A stretch of 64,000 nucleotides of DNA from Roseiarcus sp963749715 (GTDB lineage Bacteria > Pseudomonadota > Alphaproteobacteria > Rhizobiales > Beijerinckiaceae). The notes beneath the pieces were generated by a model. The model was not told the origin of the DNA and searched no databases. It worked only from the letters and a program-made list of their open reading frames with translations. The DNA lies in the NCBI GenBank assembly GCA_963749715.1, contig CAVVNR010000011.1, forward strand, positions 120,891 to 184,890. The letters are read 5' to 3'. Shown in pieces: positions 16,934 to 25,264 of the stretch. The stretch's first letter is position 1. Each line of letters begins with the position of its first letter. Both the position numbers and the translations under genes were made by a program.

Positions 16934-17740
16934 ATGAGAGGCCGCAAAAGGCGGGCGGTCGGAGCGCGCGTTCCCGCTTGCGCGGTTTTCGTGCTCTCTC
17001 TGAGTGCCGCTCATGCGGCGGATCTGACGAGCCCGGCGCCGGCTCAAGAGCCTGCGCCCATTCTTCCGAGCCTCACCGGCTGGTATGTGAAGGTGGGCGC
17101 GGCCGGGATTTTCCCGCAGAGTTCGTCGAACCTCTATTCGCAAGCGCTCGGGGAGGTCGCGGTTCCCGGCGGATTCATTCCGGTCGGCGTGGGGCCGCAG
17201 CAACAGATTCCCGGCCGTGGCGCGAGCTATTCGAACGTCTTCACTGTAGGGTTCGAGGGCGGCTATTTCTTCACCCCAAACTGGTCGGTGGAAGTCGAGA
17301 CGGGATTTCCAGTCTGGGCGTCGGTGAAGATCAATGGCTATGCGCCGCCCGGTTCGCCGCCCGCCGGGACCGACCTCGGCGGATTGATGGCCGGCGGGAT
17401 CCCGATCACCGGCGTCTATCATTTCACCCAGTTCGGCGGCTTCCAGCCTTATCTGGGAGCGGGAATTGCTCCGACTTTCGCGCTCGCAGTGCGCGACGGC
17501 TACGCCACCGGCGGCTCATATCAGCCCACGGTTGGCGTCGTCGTCCAGGGCGGGTTCGACTACATGCTCAATCAACATTGGGGCGTCTTTGTCGACGGCA
17601 AGCAGGGATTTGTGCAGACGACGGGAAATTCGACCGGGATCAATCTCGGCCCACCGCTGGGGATCGTCTCGGTCATCGGTTCAATCAAGACGAACGCGAT
17701 GCCGATCTCGTTCACAACCGGCATCACCTATCGCTTTTGA
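16934..17740 (+). CDS. OmpW-family outer-membrane protein
   Basis: The protein is 268 residues from the ATG at 16934, preceded by GGGAGAGAAT; earlier in-frame starts would put extra sequence ahead of a normal signal peptide (ACAVFVLSLSAAHA). The mature part matches the OmpW pattern: WYVKVGAAGIFPQ at the start, GYFFTPNWSVEVETGFP, GVYHFTQFGGFQPYLGAGIAPTFA, and a terminal ITYRF ending in aromatic Phe. OmpW forms a small eight-stranded barrel that may pass small hydrophobic compounds. A long Gly/Pro loop near residues 130-145 is unusual in position, but loop variation is normal. Confidence 0.85.
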   Translation: MRGRKRRAVGARVPACAVFVLSLSAAHAADLTSPAPAQEPAPILPSLTGWYVKVGAAGIFPQSSSNLYSQALGEVAVPGGFIPVGVGPQQQIPGRGASYSNVFTVGFEGGYFFTPNWSVEVETGFPVWASVKINGYAPPGSPPAGTDLGGLMAGGIPITGVYHFTQFGGFQPYLGAGIAPTFALAVRDGYATGGSYQPTVGVVVQGGFDYMLNQHWGVFVDGKQGFVQTTGNSTGINLGPPLGIVSVIGSIKTNAMPISFTTGITYRF

Positions 17741-17801
17741 CCTGGCGCTATGACGACCGAAGGCAGATCGTCGCGCGGCGCGGGCGCGATCGTGTCGGAC
17801 G

Positions 17802-18661
17802 CTAGCCAGATCGGCCCAGCAACTCGCCGCGGTAAGGGTGGGCGGGATAGACGCCGAGAATGCGCAGTTCGCGGGAGAAGAACTTCAGCTCTTCGAGCGC
17901 GCGCTCCAGCGGCGGATCCGTGGGGTGCGCGTCGACGTCGGCCAGGAACTGAGTGGCCGTGAACTCGCCGCCCTCCATGTAGCTCTCGAGCTTGGTCATG
18001 TTGACGCCGTTGGTGGCGAAGCCGCCGAGCGCCTTGTAGAGAGCGGCGGGCACGTTGCGCACGCGAAAGACGAAGGTCGTCACGATCGGGCCCTGGCCAG
18101 TCGCCGCCCAGCGCGCATCCCTCGACAGCACGATGAAGCGGGTCGTGTTGTGCGTTTCGTCCTCGACGTCGGAGACGAGGGTTTGCAGGCCGTAGATCTG
18201 GCCGGCGAGCCGCGTCGCCAATGCGGCGCGGGATTTGTCCCCCCATTCTGCGACCTCGCGCGCCGACCCGGCGGTGTCGCCGCCCACGACCGGCTGGAGT
18301 TTGTGACGGCGGATGATGTTGCGGCATTGGCCGAGAGCATGGGCGTGGCTGTGGACGGACCTCAAGTCCTCGATTCGGCGCCCGGCAGCGCCAGCAGTTG
18401 AAAGTGGATCGGCAGAAAGGTCTCGCCGACGATATGCAGCCCGGACCCAGGCAAGAGCGAGTGGATATCGGCGACCCGCCCCGCAATCGAGTTTTCGATC
18501 GGGATCATGCCGAGCTCGGCCGCCCCGTCCTGTACGGCCGCGAAAGCGTCCTCGAAGGTCGCGCAGGGGAGCGGCTTCAGCTCGGGAAAATTGTCGGCGC
18601 AGGCGATATGCGAGTTGGCCCCAGGTTCGCCCTGATAAGCGATCGAAAGCGTATTGTTCAT
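17802..18661 (-). pseudogene. pheA: prephenate dehydratase, split by a frameshift
   Basis: The ATG at 18661 overlaps the kdsB stop by 4 bases. The first frame encodes the substrate-binding half (IAYQGEPGANSH, PIENSIAGRV, LPIHFQLLALPG) and stops at 18362. The second half is in another frame: the catalytic TTRFIVLS motif, then a C-terminal ACT domain for phenylalanine feedback (TTFVFRVRNVPAALYKAL, NMTKLESYMEGGEFTATQFLADV), ending at 17802. One missing base near 18371-18382 restores about 286 residues, the normal length. PheA is needed for phenylalanine synthesis and the rest is fully conserved, so a consensus error is the likely cause. Confidence 0.85.
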
Positions 18662-19401
18662 GCCGGTTTCCTTGGCGCGAGCATGACGCGCGCGCGCTCC
18701 AAATCCTCGGGCGCGTCGACACCGAGCGGCGCCGTGTCAACGAGTGCGATATCGACCCGCATGCCCGCTTCCAGCGCCCGCAATTGCTCGAGTTTCTCGC
18801 GCCGCTCCAATGGCGAAGGATGAGCGGCGACGAATCGCCGCAGCGCCTCGCGGCGATACGAGTAGAGACCGATGTGGTGCAGGAGCCGACCCTCGCCCCA
18901 AGGAGCGCGCGCGCGAGTGAAGTAAAGCGCTCGCAGGCGTTTTGGATCGAGTTCGGTCGCCACCGCCTTGACGACGTTGGGATCGTCTTTCTCTTGCTCC
19001 CGCGTGATCGGCGTCGCCAGCGTTGCGATGTCAACGGCCTCATCGGCAAGCGGCGCGAGACAGGCCCTCACGACCGAAGGGTCGATGGTCGGCAAGTCGC
19101 CCTGAACATTGACCACCACATCGTGGACCCCTACCGCGTCGACGGCGCCCAAGGCCTCGAAGATGCGGTCGGACCCCGAGGGGTGATCGAAGCGCGTCAT
19201 GACCGCCTTGCCGCCCGCCGCCGCCACAGCCTCGATCACGCGCGTGTCGTCGGCCGCGACCCATACCGGCCCGACGTCGGCCTCAATCGCCCGGCGCCAG
19301 ACATGGACGATCATCGGCGCGCCGTGAATGTCGGCGAGCGGCTTTCCCGGCAGGCGAGTCGAGCTCATGCGGGCGGGGATTAGGACAATCGGATTGGCCA
19401 T
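18658..19401 (-). CDS. kdsB: 3-deoxy-manno-octulosonate cytidylyltransferase
   Basis: KdsB activates Kdo with CTP to CMP-Kdo for lipopolysaccharide inner-core synthesis in the cytoplasm. The 247-residue length is normal. The N-terminal signature IPARMSSTRLPGKPL binds the nucleotide; WVAADD, NVQGDLPTIDP and HHIGLYSYRR are family motifs. It is translationally coupled to pheA downstream (4-base overlap) and divergent from cycM. This three-gene arrangement recurs across Rhizobiales and supports the taxonomic reading. Confidence 0.96.
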   Translation of the reverse strand: MANPIVLIPARMSSTRLPGKPLADIHGAPMIVHVWRRAIEADVGPVWVAADDTRVIEAVAAAGGKAVMTRFDHPSGSDRIFEALGAVDAVGVHDVVVNVQGDLPTIDPSVVRACLAPLADEAVDIATLATPITREQEKDDPNVVKAVATELDPKRLRALYFTRARAPWGEGRLLHHIGLYSYRREALRRFVAAHPSPLERREKLEQLRALEAGMRVDIALVDTAPLGVDAPEDLERARVMLAPRKPA

Positions 19402-19539
19402 GGGTTTCGGTTAAGCAAAATTCGGGGTGCGGGGCTTATACGTGTTGCCAAAGCGAGCGCAAAGCGGCTAATCAAACGAAAAAACCAGCGCCCCCCAATC
19501 TACTCAATCCAACTCCAGCCGACGAAAGTCCGACCGCCT

Positions 19540-20079
19540 ATGGATAGTGAGAATGTGAACCGGGTCTCGCTCGCGGCGTTAGGATCCGTGCTGTTCGCAA
19601 TGCTTCTGGTCGCCTTTAGCAGTCTCGTCATGGCGCCGAAGAACCCCGCTGTTCCAGGCTTCGCGCTGCCGACGTCGGGGCCTGCTTCCGCGCCTGCCGC
19701 CGGGCCGGCGGAGCCGCCCGCGGAGCCGCTCCCGGCGCTGCTCGCCAAGGCAGACCCGAAGAAGGGCGAGCAATACGCCAAGGTCTGTCAGACCTGTCAT
19801 AATCTGGAGAAGGGCGCCGGCCCCAAAATCGGGCCGCCGCTATGGGGCGTCGCGGGTCGCCCGGTCGCGTCGTTCCCGGGCTTCTCCTATTCCAATTCGC
19901 TGAAAGCTGTGGGCGGCAACTGGACCTGGGAAGCGCTCAACACGATGGTCTCGAATCCGAAAATGGAGGCCTCCGGCACGAAGATGGCCTTCCCGGGCGA
20001 AAAGGATCCGCAGAAGCGAGCGGACATTCTGGCCTTTCTTCAGACCCTGTCCGATTCGCCGGTTCCGTTCCCGAAGTAA
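19540..20079 (+). CDS. cycM: membrane-anchored cytochrome c (CycM type)
   Basis: This 179-residue protein has an uncleaved N-terminal anchor (VLFAMLLVAFSSLVM, residues 18-32), a Pro/Ala-rich flexible linker (residues 45-67) and a single-haem class I cytochrome c domain. Haem attaches at Cys-Gln-Thr-Cys-His; the distal Met ligand is probably in TKMAFPG. CycM-type proteins carry electrons from the bc1 complex to aa3-type oxidase at the periplasmic face. It is divergent from kdsB with a 138-base shared promoter region. Confidence 0.93.
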   Translation: MDSENVNRVSLAALGSVLFAMLLVAFSSLVMAPKNPAVPGFALPTSGPASAPAAGPAEPPAEPLPALLAKADPKKGEQYAKVCQTCHNLEKGAGPKIGPPLWGVAGRPVASFPGFSYSNSLKAVGGNWTWEALNTMVSNPKMEASGTKMAFPGEKDPQKRADILAFLQTLSDSPVPFPK

Positions 20080-20104
20080 GCGCCGGCCGATTGCGTCATC
20101 AAGC

Positions 20105-21136
20105 TCACAAGGTCTCGGTGACCTTCTTGAGATGCGGCGGCTGGTCGGGATCGCGGCCACGCAGGCGCGCGGTCGCCTCGGCGACGCGGTAGAAGGCGTG
20201 AAGCGCGACGATGGGGGTGAGCAGCGGGTGCCCGCCGTCAAGCGCGACGACGGTCCGCAAACGCGGGTGCGGCTCGGAATCGACGACCAGCAGCGTCGCG
20301 CCGAACGAGGCGAGACGCTCGAGGGTTTCGAAAAACCCGGTGCGCGCGGCGTCCGCCGGAGCGAAGGCGAGAACCGGAAATCCGGGTCCGATGATCTCCG
20401 CCGGCCCATGCAGCACTTCGGCCGAAGAGAACGCTTCAGCGTGAATCGCCGAGGTTTCCTTGAGCTTGAGCGCCGCCTCTGCGGCGACAGCGTGAGTCGC
20501 GCCGCGGCCCACGACGAACAAAGAAGAGGCTTTGGCCAGCGTGTCGGCCGCTTCCGCCGAAGCCGGGGCGGCGGATGATAGGTCCAGGACCGAAGGCAGC
20601 TTGGCAAGCGCGGCGAGAAGCTCGTCGTCCTCGCTCCAATGGGCCACCAGACATGCGCCGGCCACTAGCGCGGCGATCATCGACTTTGTCGCCGCCACCG
20701 AACGCTCGGCGCCCGCGTGCAACGGCAAGAGCGCGTCGGCGTCGCGCGCGAGCGGGGACTCCTCGTCGTTTGCCAGCGCGATCGTCATGGCGCTCTGTTC
20801 TCTCGCCGCGCGCTGCATGGCGACGATGTCGGGGCTTCGGCCGGACTGCGAAATGGCGATCGCAACGGCGTCGGAGAGCCGCAGCGGCGCGTGATAAAGC
20901 GAGGCGAGCGAAGGCCCGAGCGAAGCGCAAGCGAGCGAAGCTTTGAGCTCGATAAGATGTTTAAGGTAGAGAGCCGCATGATCGGAGCTGCCGCGCGCAA
21001 TCGTCACTGCGAATGAAGGTTTGCGCGCTTTTAATTGAGCCGCCAGCATGGCGTTCGACGTCGCGTTTGCGATCAATTGACGGCGCACAACCGCGCCGCT
21101 CTCCGCGACTTCCAAGGCCATGAAAGTGGGGCTCAT
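20105..21136 (-). CDS. SIS-domain sugar isomerase/deaminase (GlmS C-terminal-like)
   Basis: This 343-residue protein has two SIS domains and lacks the N-terminal glutaminase domain of GlmS. Domain 1 contains IARGSSDHAALYLKHLIE and SQSGRSPDIV; domain 2 contains VVGRGATHAVAAEAALKLKETSAIHAEAFSSAEVLHGP. The last part, with the Lys-Glu-Thr and Ser-Ala-Glu residues, is the phosphosugar-binding loop. Without a glutaminase it probably acts as a glucosamine-6-phosphate deaminase/isomerase (NagB-II type). It overlaps the GntR gene by 4 bases and is divergent from a sugar ABC transporter, which suggests amino-sugar uptake and breakdown. Confidence 0.85.
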   Translation of the reverse strand: MSPTFMALEVAESGAVVRRQLIANATSNAMLAAQLKARKPSFAVTIARGSSDHAALYLKHLIELKASLACASLGPSLASLYHAPLRLSDAVAIAISQSGRSPDIVAMQRAAREQSAMTIALANDEESPLARDADALLPLHAGAERSVAATKSMIAALVAGACLVAHWSEDDELLAALAKLPSVLDLSSAAPASAEAADTLAKASSLFVVGRGATHAVAAEAALKLKETSAIHAEAFSSAEVLHGPAEIIGPGFPVLAFAPADAARTGFFETLERLASFGATLLVVDSEPHPRLRTVVALDGGHPLLTPIVALHAFYRVAEATARLRGRDPDQPPHLKKVTETL

Positions 21137-21903
21137 CGCGCCGCTCCTTCCACCCGCTGCCTCGAGGCCGGGGACAGCGTCAATTCAGCGACGAAATCGA
21201 AAGTGTCGGAACGGTAGAATGAACGGGTGAACTCGACGCAATGCCCGTCGGCGATATAGGCGATGCGCTGGATGTCGAGCGCGGCCGAGCCCGTCGCGAT
21301 TTCAAGCAACGCCGCTTCCGCTGGGCCGATTATGACGGCGCGCAACCGCTGGAGCGCGCGCACGGGCTGGAAACCCGCTCTTTCCAGCGCCGCGTACAGC
21401 GACTCTTCGGCCGCATGGGCGCCGTCAAGAAAACGCAGCGGGACGGTGGCGCGATCGATCGCCATCGGCACGCCGTCCGCCAGGCGTAATCGCGCCAGGC
21501 GATAGACGCTCTCGCCCGGACCGATGCCGAGCATCATCGCCTCCTCCGGAGTGGGAAGAAATGTGCCCCGCTCGATCACGCGCGACGCCGCGGTGAGGCC
21601 GCGCAGGCGCATGTCCTCGGTAAAGCTTGTCAGGCGCGATAGCGGCTGCTCCACATGGGGCGGATTGCGCCGCACGAAGGTGCCGGCGCCGTGACGGTGA
21701 GCGAGAACCCCCTCGTCGACGAGTCCTGCGATGGCGCGCCTCAGTGTGGTGCGCGAAACGTCGAGCATCTCGGACAACTCGCGCTCGCCCGGCAGAACGT
21801 CCGATTCCGCAAACCGCCCGGAGGCGATTTCCCGCTTCAACGCTGCGCCGACCGCCTCGAATAGGGGCGTGCGTTCAGCTCTGCTTGGCCGCAGCTCCGG
21901 CAT
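21133..21903 (-). CDS. GntR-family (HutC/UTRA) transcriptional regulator
   Basis: This 256-residue repressor has a winged helix at residues 10-80 (SEMLDVSRTTLRRAIAGLVDEGVLAHRHGAGTFV) and a C-terminal UTRA effector domain from about residue 100 (VYRLARLRLADGVPMAIDRATVP, YIADGHCVEFTRSFYRSD). HutC/NagR-type members bind phosphorylated amino sugars or imidazoles. It is co-transcribed with the SIS-domain gene and divergent from the sugar ABC operon. The palindrome GTATATAC in the shared promoter fits the HutC-type operator, so autoregulation together with control of the transporter is expected. Confidence 0.92.
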   Translation of the reverse strand: MPELRPSRAERTPLFEAVGAALKREIASGRFAESDVLPGERELSEMLDVSRTTLRRAIAGLVDEGVLAHRHGAGTFVRRNPPHVEQPLSRLTSFTEDMRLRGLTAASRVIERGTFLPTPEEAMMLGIGPGESVYRLARLRLADGVPMAIDRATVPLRFLDGAHAAEESLYAALERAGFQPVRALQRLRAVIIGPAEAALLEIATGSAALDIQRIAYIADGHCVEFTRSFYRSDTFDFVAELTLSPASRQRVEGAAR

Positions 21904-21935
21904 TCCGCCTCAGACTCCGCACCGCTAGACAAGAG

Positions 21936-21943
21936 GTATATAC
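21936..21943. promoter_or_regulatory. HutC-type GntR operator candidate GTATATAC
   Basis: This perfect 8-bp palindrome matches the HutC-subfamily consensus GT-N-TA-N-AC and lies 33 bases upstream of the gntR start codon in the divergent region shared with the ABC operon. The adjacent regulator belongs to the same subfamily by its UTRA domain. Flanking bases show only weak symmetry. Confidence 0.6.
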
Positions 21944-22114
21944 TTGGCCCATAATCAAAGACAAGAGGGCCGAAAGTGGTATGCTCATGGTTTTCCGCGA
22001 AGGGAAGGCCCGGGTCTCGGTCAAGCGAGCGAAATCGGGGTGAAACGACGACCGGCGAGGGAAAAAGGTTTAACTCAATCGCGGGCATGAAGCCTGGCGG
22101 ATCAGGAGGATAGC

Positions 22115-23368
22115 ATGAGAACAGACATGGTTTGGAAGCGCGCTGGAATCGCGGCGATAGCGCTGATCGCTGGACTTGCGGCGGCTGAAGCCGGCTCGCT
22201 TAAAATCGAGAGCTGGCGCAACGACGACGCCGACATCTGGAACAGCAAGATCATCCCCGCCTTCCAGAAGCACTATCCCGACATCAAGATCGAGTTCGCG
22301 ACGACCCAGCCGGCGGACTATGACGCAGCGCTGAACGCCAAGCTCGATGGAGGCACTGCCGGCGACCTCATTACCTGCCGGCCGTTTGACCGCTCGCTCC
22401 AGCTCTACCAGAAGCACCAAATCGACGGCCTCAACGACCTCAAAGGGATGGAGAATTTCCCGGAAGTCGCGAAGGCGGCGTGGTCGACCGACGACGGCAA
22501 GACGACCTTCTGCGTGCCGATGGCCTCGGTCATTCATGGCTTCTTCTATAACGAGGACGCTTTCAAGAAGATCGGCGCCAAGCCGCCGAAGACGATGACC
22601 GAGTTCCACGACATCCTCGACAAGCTCAAGAAGGACGGGACCTACACGCCGATCGACATGGGCACCGCTGACCAATGGGAGGCCGCGACCATGGGCTTCC
22701 AGAACATCGGCCCCGACTATTGGAAGGGCGAAGCGGGCCGGCAGGCGCTGATCGCTGGCAAGGAAAAGTTCACCGACCCGCAATATGTCGCGGTGTTCAA
22801 GGAGCTCGCCTCCTGGGCGCCCTATATGGGCAACGGCTTCCAGGCGCAGAAATATCCCGACAGCCAGAACCTGTTCTCGCTCGGCAAGGCGGCGATCTAT
22901 CCGACAGGCTCGTGGGACATCACGACCTTCCGCAAGGACGCGCAGTTCCCGATCGGCGCCTTCCCGCCGCCGCTGCCCGCCGGCGACACCGAGTGTTATA
23001 TTTCGGACCACACCGATATCGGGATGGGCGTGAACTCGGCCTCGAAGAACAAGGAAGACGCGCGGAAATTCCTCGAGTGGGTCGCGACCCCGGAGTTCGC
23101 GGAACTCTACGCCAACGCCCTGCCCGGCTTCTTCCCTCTGAGCAAGGCCGCGGTTACGATCAAGGATCCGCTCGCGGCCGAGATGGTCGGCTGGCGCAAG
23201 GACTGCAAGTCAACAATCCGTAACTCGTATCAGATCCTGAACCGCGGCACGCCGAACCTGGAGAACGAGCTCTGGAACATCTCGGCGCAGGTCATCAACG
23301 GCACGCTCACCCCCGAAGCGGCAGGCAAGCAGGCCCAGGCCGACGTCGACAAGTTGCCGGCCAAGTAA
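22115..23368 (+). CDS. sugar ABC transporter, extracellular solute-binding protein (family 1)
   Basis: This 417-residue periplasmic receptor starts with ATG at 22115 behind AGGAGG and a signal peptide ending AAEAGS. Residues 28-60 (LKIESWRNDDADIWNSKIIPAFQKHYPDI, shown in part) are the family-1 solute-binding start. Aromatic residues typical of a sugar cleft occur in TADQWEAATMGFQNIGPDYW. It is the first gene of the transporter operon (receptor, two permeases, ATPase). The amino-sugar context comes from the divergent SIS/GntR genes; the actual ligand (GlcNAc, chitobiose, glucosamine or another sugar) is inferred, not shown. Confidence 0.9.
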   Translation: MRTDMVWKRAGIAAIALIAGLAAAEAGSLKIESWRNDDADIWNSKIIPAFQKHYPDIKIEFATTQPADYDAALNAKLDGGTAGDLITCRPFDRSLQLYQKHQIDGLNDLKGMENFPEVAKAAWSTDDGKTTFCVPMASVIHGFFYNEDAFKKIGAKPPKTMTEFHDILDKLKKDGTYTPIDMGTADQWEAATMGFQNIGPDYWKGEAGRQALIAGKEKFTDPQYVAVFKELASWAPYMGNGFQAQKYPDSQNLFSLGKAAIYPTGSWDITTFRKDAQFPIGAFPPPLPAGDTECYISDHTDIGMGVNSASKNKEDARKFLEWVATPEFAELYANALPGFFPLSKAAVTIKDPLAAEMVGWRKDCKSTIRNSYQILNRGTPNLENELWNISAQVINGTLTPEAAGKQAQADVDKLPAK

Positions 23369-23377
23369 AGGGCCATA

Positions 23378-23445
23378 CCCTCATCCGGCGACGCCGTGGC
23401 GCCGCCACCTTCTCCCGCTTGCGGGAGAGGGCTGGGGTGAGGGGA
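23378..23445. repeat. CCCTCATCC...GGGGTGAGGG stem-loop repeat
   Basis: Outer arms CCCTCATCC (23378-23386) and GGGGTGAGGG (23436-23445) enclose an inner hairpin CTCCCGC/GCGGGAG (23414-23429). The element sits between the receptor and permease genes of one operon, where such hairpins often protect the upstream mRNA and give more receptor than permease. Related pieces occur at 32325-32363. Confidence 0.75.
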
Positions 23446-23461
23446 GTGGGATGCCAGAACG

Positions 23462-24412
23462 ATGGCCGAACCATTGTCCCAAGTCGTCGCCCAGATGCCG
23501 CGAGGCCGGTTCCTCGCACTGATGGCGCTCTTTCTGGGGCCGGCCGTCGCGATCTACACGCTCTTTTCCATCTATCCCCTGATCGCCACGATGGCGCTCG
23601 CGACCTACACGACTGACAGTGCGGGCGACTATTCGTTCGTCGGTCTCAACAACTTCGTAACGCTCCTCACTGACGCGGTCTGGTCGAAGCCGTTCTGGAA
23701 CGCAGTCTGGAACAATCTCGTCTTCTTCGCGGTCCACATGGTGGTGCAGAACCCGATCGGCATCGCGCTCGCGGGATTGCTGAGCCTTCCCGGCCTTAAG
23801 CTCAGGGGCCTCTACCGCACGATCTTCTTCCTGCCGACGATGCTCTCGGTCGTCATTGTCGGCTTTTCGTGGAACCTCATCCTGTCGCCGTTATGGGGCG
23901 TCGCCGAAGGCGCCCTCAAGGCGGTCGGCCTCGGAAGCTGGTTTGCGCCATGGCTCGGACTGCCATCGACCGCACTCGTGACGCTGGCCTTGATTTCCGT
24001 CTGGCAGTTCGTCGGCATTCCGATGATGCTGATCTACGCCGCGCTCCTCAACATCCCTGAGGAACTCATCGACGCCGCGCGCGTCGACGGCCTCGGCCAA
24101 TTCCGCATCTTCTGGCACATCAAGCTGCCGCTCGTGCTGCCGACCATCGGCCTCGTTTCGATCCTGACCTTCGTCGGCAATTTCAACGCCTTCGACCTCA
24201 TCTACTCGGTCAAGGGAGCGCTCGCGGGCCCGAACTTCGCTTCCGACGTTCTTGGCACCTTTTTCTATCGCACATTCTTCGGCTTCCAGCTTCAGCTCGG
24301 CAATCCGACCATGGGCGCGGCAGTCGCGACGGTGATGTTCTTCATCATCCTTGTCGGCGTCTGCTTCTATCTGTTCGTTATTCAGGGCCGCATCCGGCGT
24401 TACGCGTTCTAG
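23462..24412 (+). CDS. sugar ABC transporter permease 1 (MalF type)
   Basis: This 316-residue inner-membrane protein has six main helices. The EAA loop that docks on the ATPase is visible near residue 205 (EELIDAARVDGLGQFRIFWHIKLPLVLPT). Its start is ATG at 23462 after a GGAGTGGGA stretch. It pairs with the next gene to form the heterodimeric pore. The preceding stem-loop repeat separates it from the receptor gene. Confidence 0.92.
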   Translation: MAEPLSQVVAQMPRGRFLALMALFLGPAVAIYTLFSIYPLIATMALATYTTDSAGDYSFVGLNNFVTLLTDAVWSKPFWNAVWNNLVFFAVHMVVQNPIGIALAGLLSLPGLKLRGLYRTIFFLPTMLSVVIVGFSWNLILSPLWGVAEGALKAVGLGSWFAPWLGLPSTALVTLALISVWQFVGIPMMLIYAALLNIPEELIDAARVDGLGQFRIFWHIKLPLVLPTIGLVSILTFVGNFNAFDLIYSVKGALAGPNFASDVLGTFFYRTFFGFQLQLGNPTMGAAVATVMFFIILVGVCFYLFVIQGRIRRYAF

Positions 24413-24420
24413 AGGATTTG

Positions 24421-25251
24421 ATGTTCAAGCAGCGCGCGGAGACGCTCGGCGTCCACCTCATCCTGATCGCATACTGCCTGCTCGCGGTCGGGCCGATCGT
24501 GCTCGTGGTGATGAATTCGTTCAAGGCGCGCAAGGCGATCTTCGGCGCGCCGCTCGCGCCGCCGAACGCCGAAACGTTCTCGCTCGTCGGGTACGCCAAG
24601 GTGTTCAGCGCCTCCCATGTGGGGACCTACTTCATGAACTCGCTGATCGTAACGCTGATCAGCATGTTTCTAGTGCTGCTGTTCGGAGCGATGGCGGCTT
24701 GGGCGCTGACCGAATATAAGTTCCGCGGTTCGACCGCGCTCGCTCTCTTCCTCTCGATAGGCATCATGGTGCCGATCCGGCTTGGCTCGGTCGCGATCCT
24801 CAAGATGATGCGCGAGGCCGGCCTCAACGACACGCTGACGGCGCTGATCCTCGTCTATGTCGCGCAAGGCCTGCCGATGTCGATCTTCATCCTCAGCGAA
24901 TTCGTCCAGCAGGTCCCGAAGGACCTGCGCGACGCGGCGCGCTGCGACGGCGTGCCGGAGACGCGCATCTTCTTCGAGGTGATCGCGCCACTGTTAAGAC
25001 CTGCGATCGCCACCGTTGCGGTCTTCACCATCGTCCCGATCTGGAACGATCTCTGGTTCCCGCTGATCCTCACCTCCTCGGATTCGACCCACACGATCAC
25101 GCTCGGCGTCCAGCAATTCCTCGGCCAGTACATCACCGACTGGAACTCAGTCCTGGCGGCGCTGTCGATGGCGATTTTGCCGGTTGTGGCGATCTATGTC
25201 GTCTTCTCGCGGCAGCTGATCAGCGGCCTCACTGCCGGCGCGGTCAAATAG
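24421..25251 (+). CDS. sugar ABC transporter permease 2 (MalG type)
   Basis: This 276-residue inner-membrane protein starts at ATG 24421, 8 bases after the stop of permease 1; a TTG at 24418 is also in frame. About six helices are predicted. The EAA motif is at KDLRDAARCDGVPETRIFFEVIAPLLRPA. It ends with the conserved FSRQLISGLTAGAVK tail of MalG-type CUT1 permeases. The tight spacing supports one operon. Confidence 0.93.
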   Translation: MFKQRAETLGVHLILIAYCLLAVGPIVLVVMNSFKARKAIFGAPLAPPNAETFSLVGYAKVFSASHVGTYFMNSLIVTLISMFLVLLFGAMAAWALTEYKFRGSTALALFLSIGIMVPIRLGSVAILKMMREAGLNDTLTALILVYVAQGLPMSIFILSEFVQQVPKDLRDAARCDGVPETRIFFEVIAPLLRPAIATVAVFTIVPIWNDLWFPLILTSSDSTHTITLGVQQFLGQYITDWNSVLAALSMAILPVVAIYVVFSRQLISGLTAGAVK

Positions 25252-25264
25252 GACGAAATTCGGA

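Noticed and set aside
14917..16947. 676-codon extended reading of the NDH-2 gene
   Set aside because: The first 230 codons do not match any NDH-2 and overlap the divergent DUF2934 gene; the start at 16248 gives the proper length.
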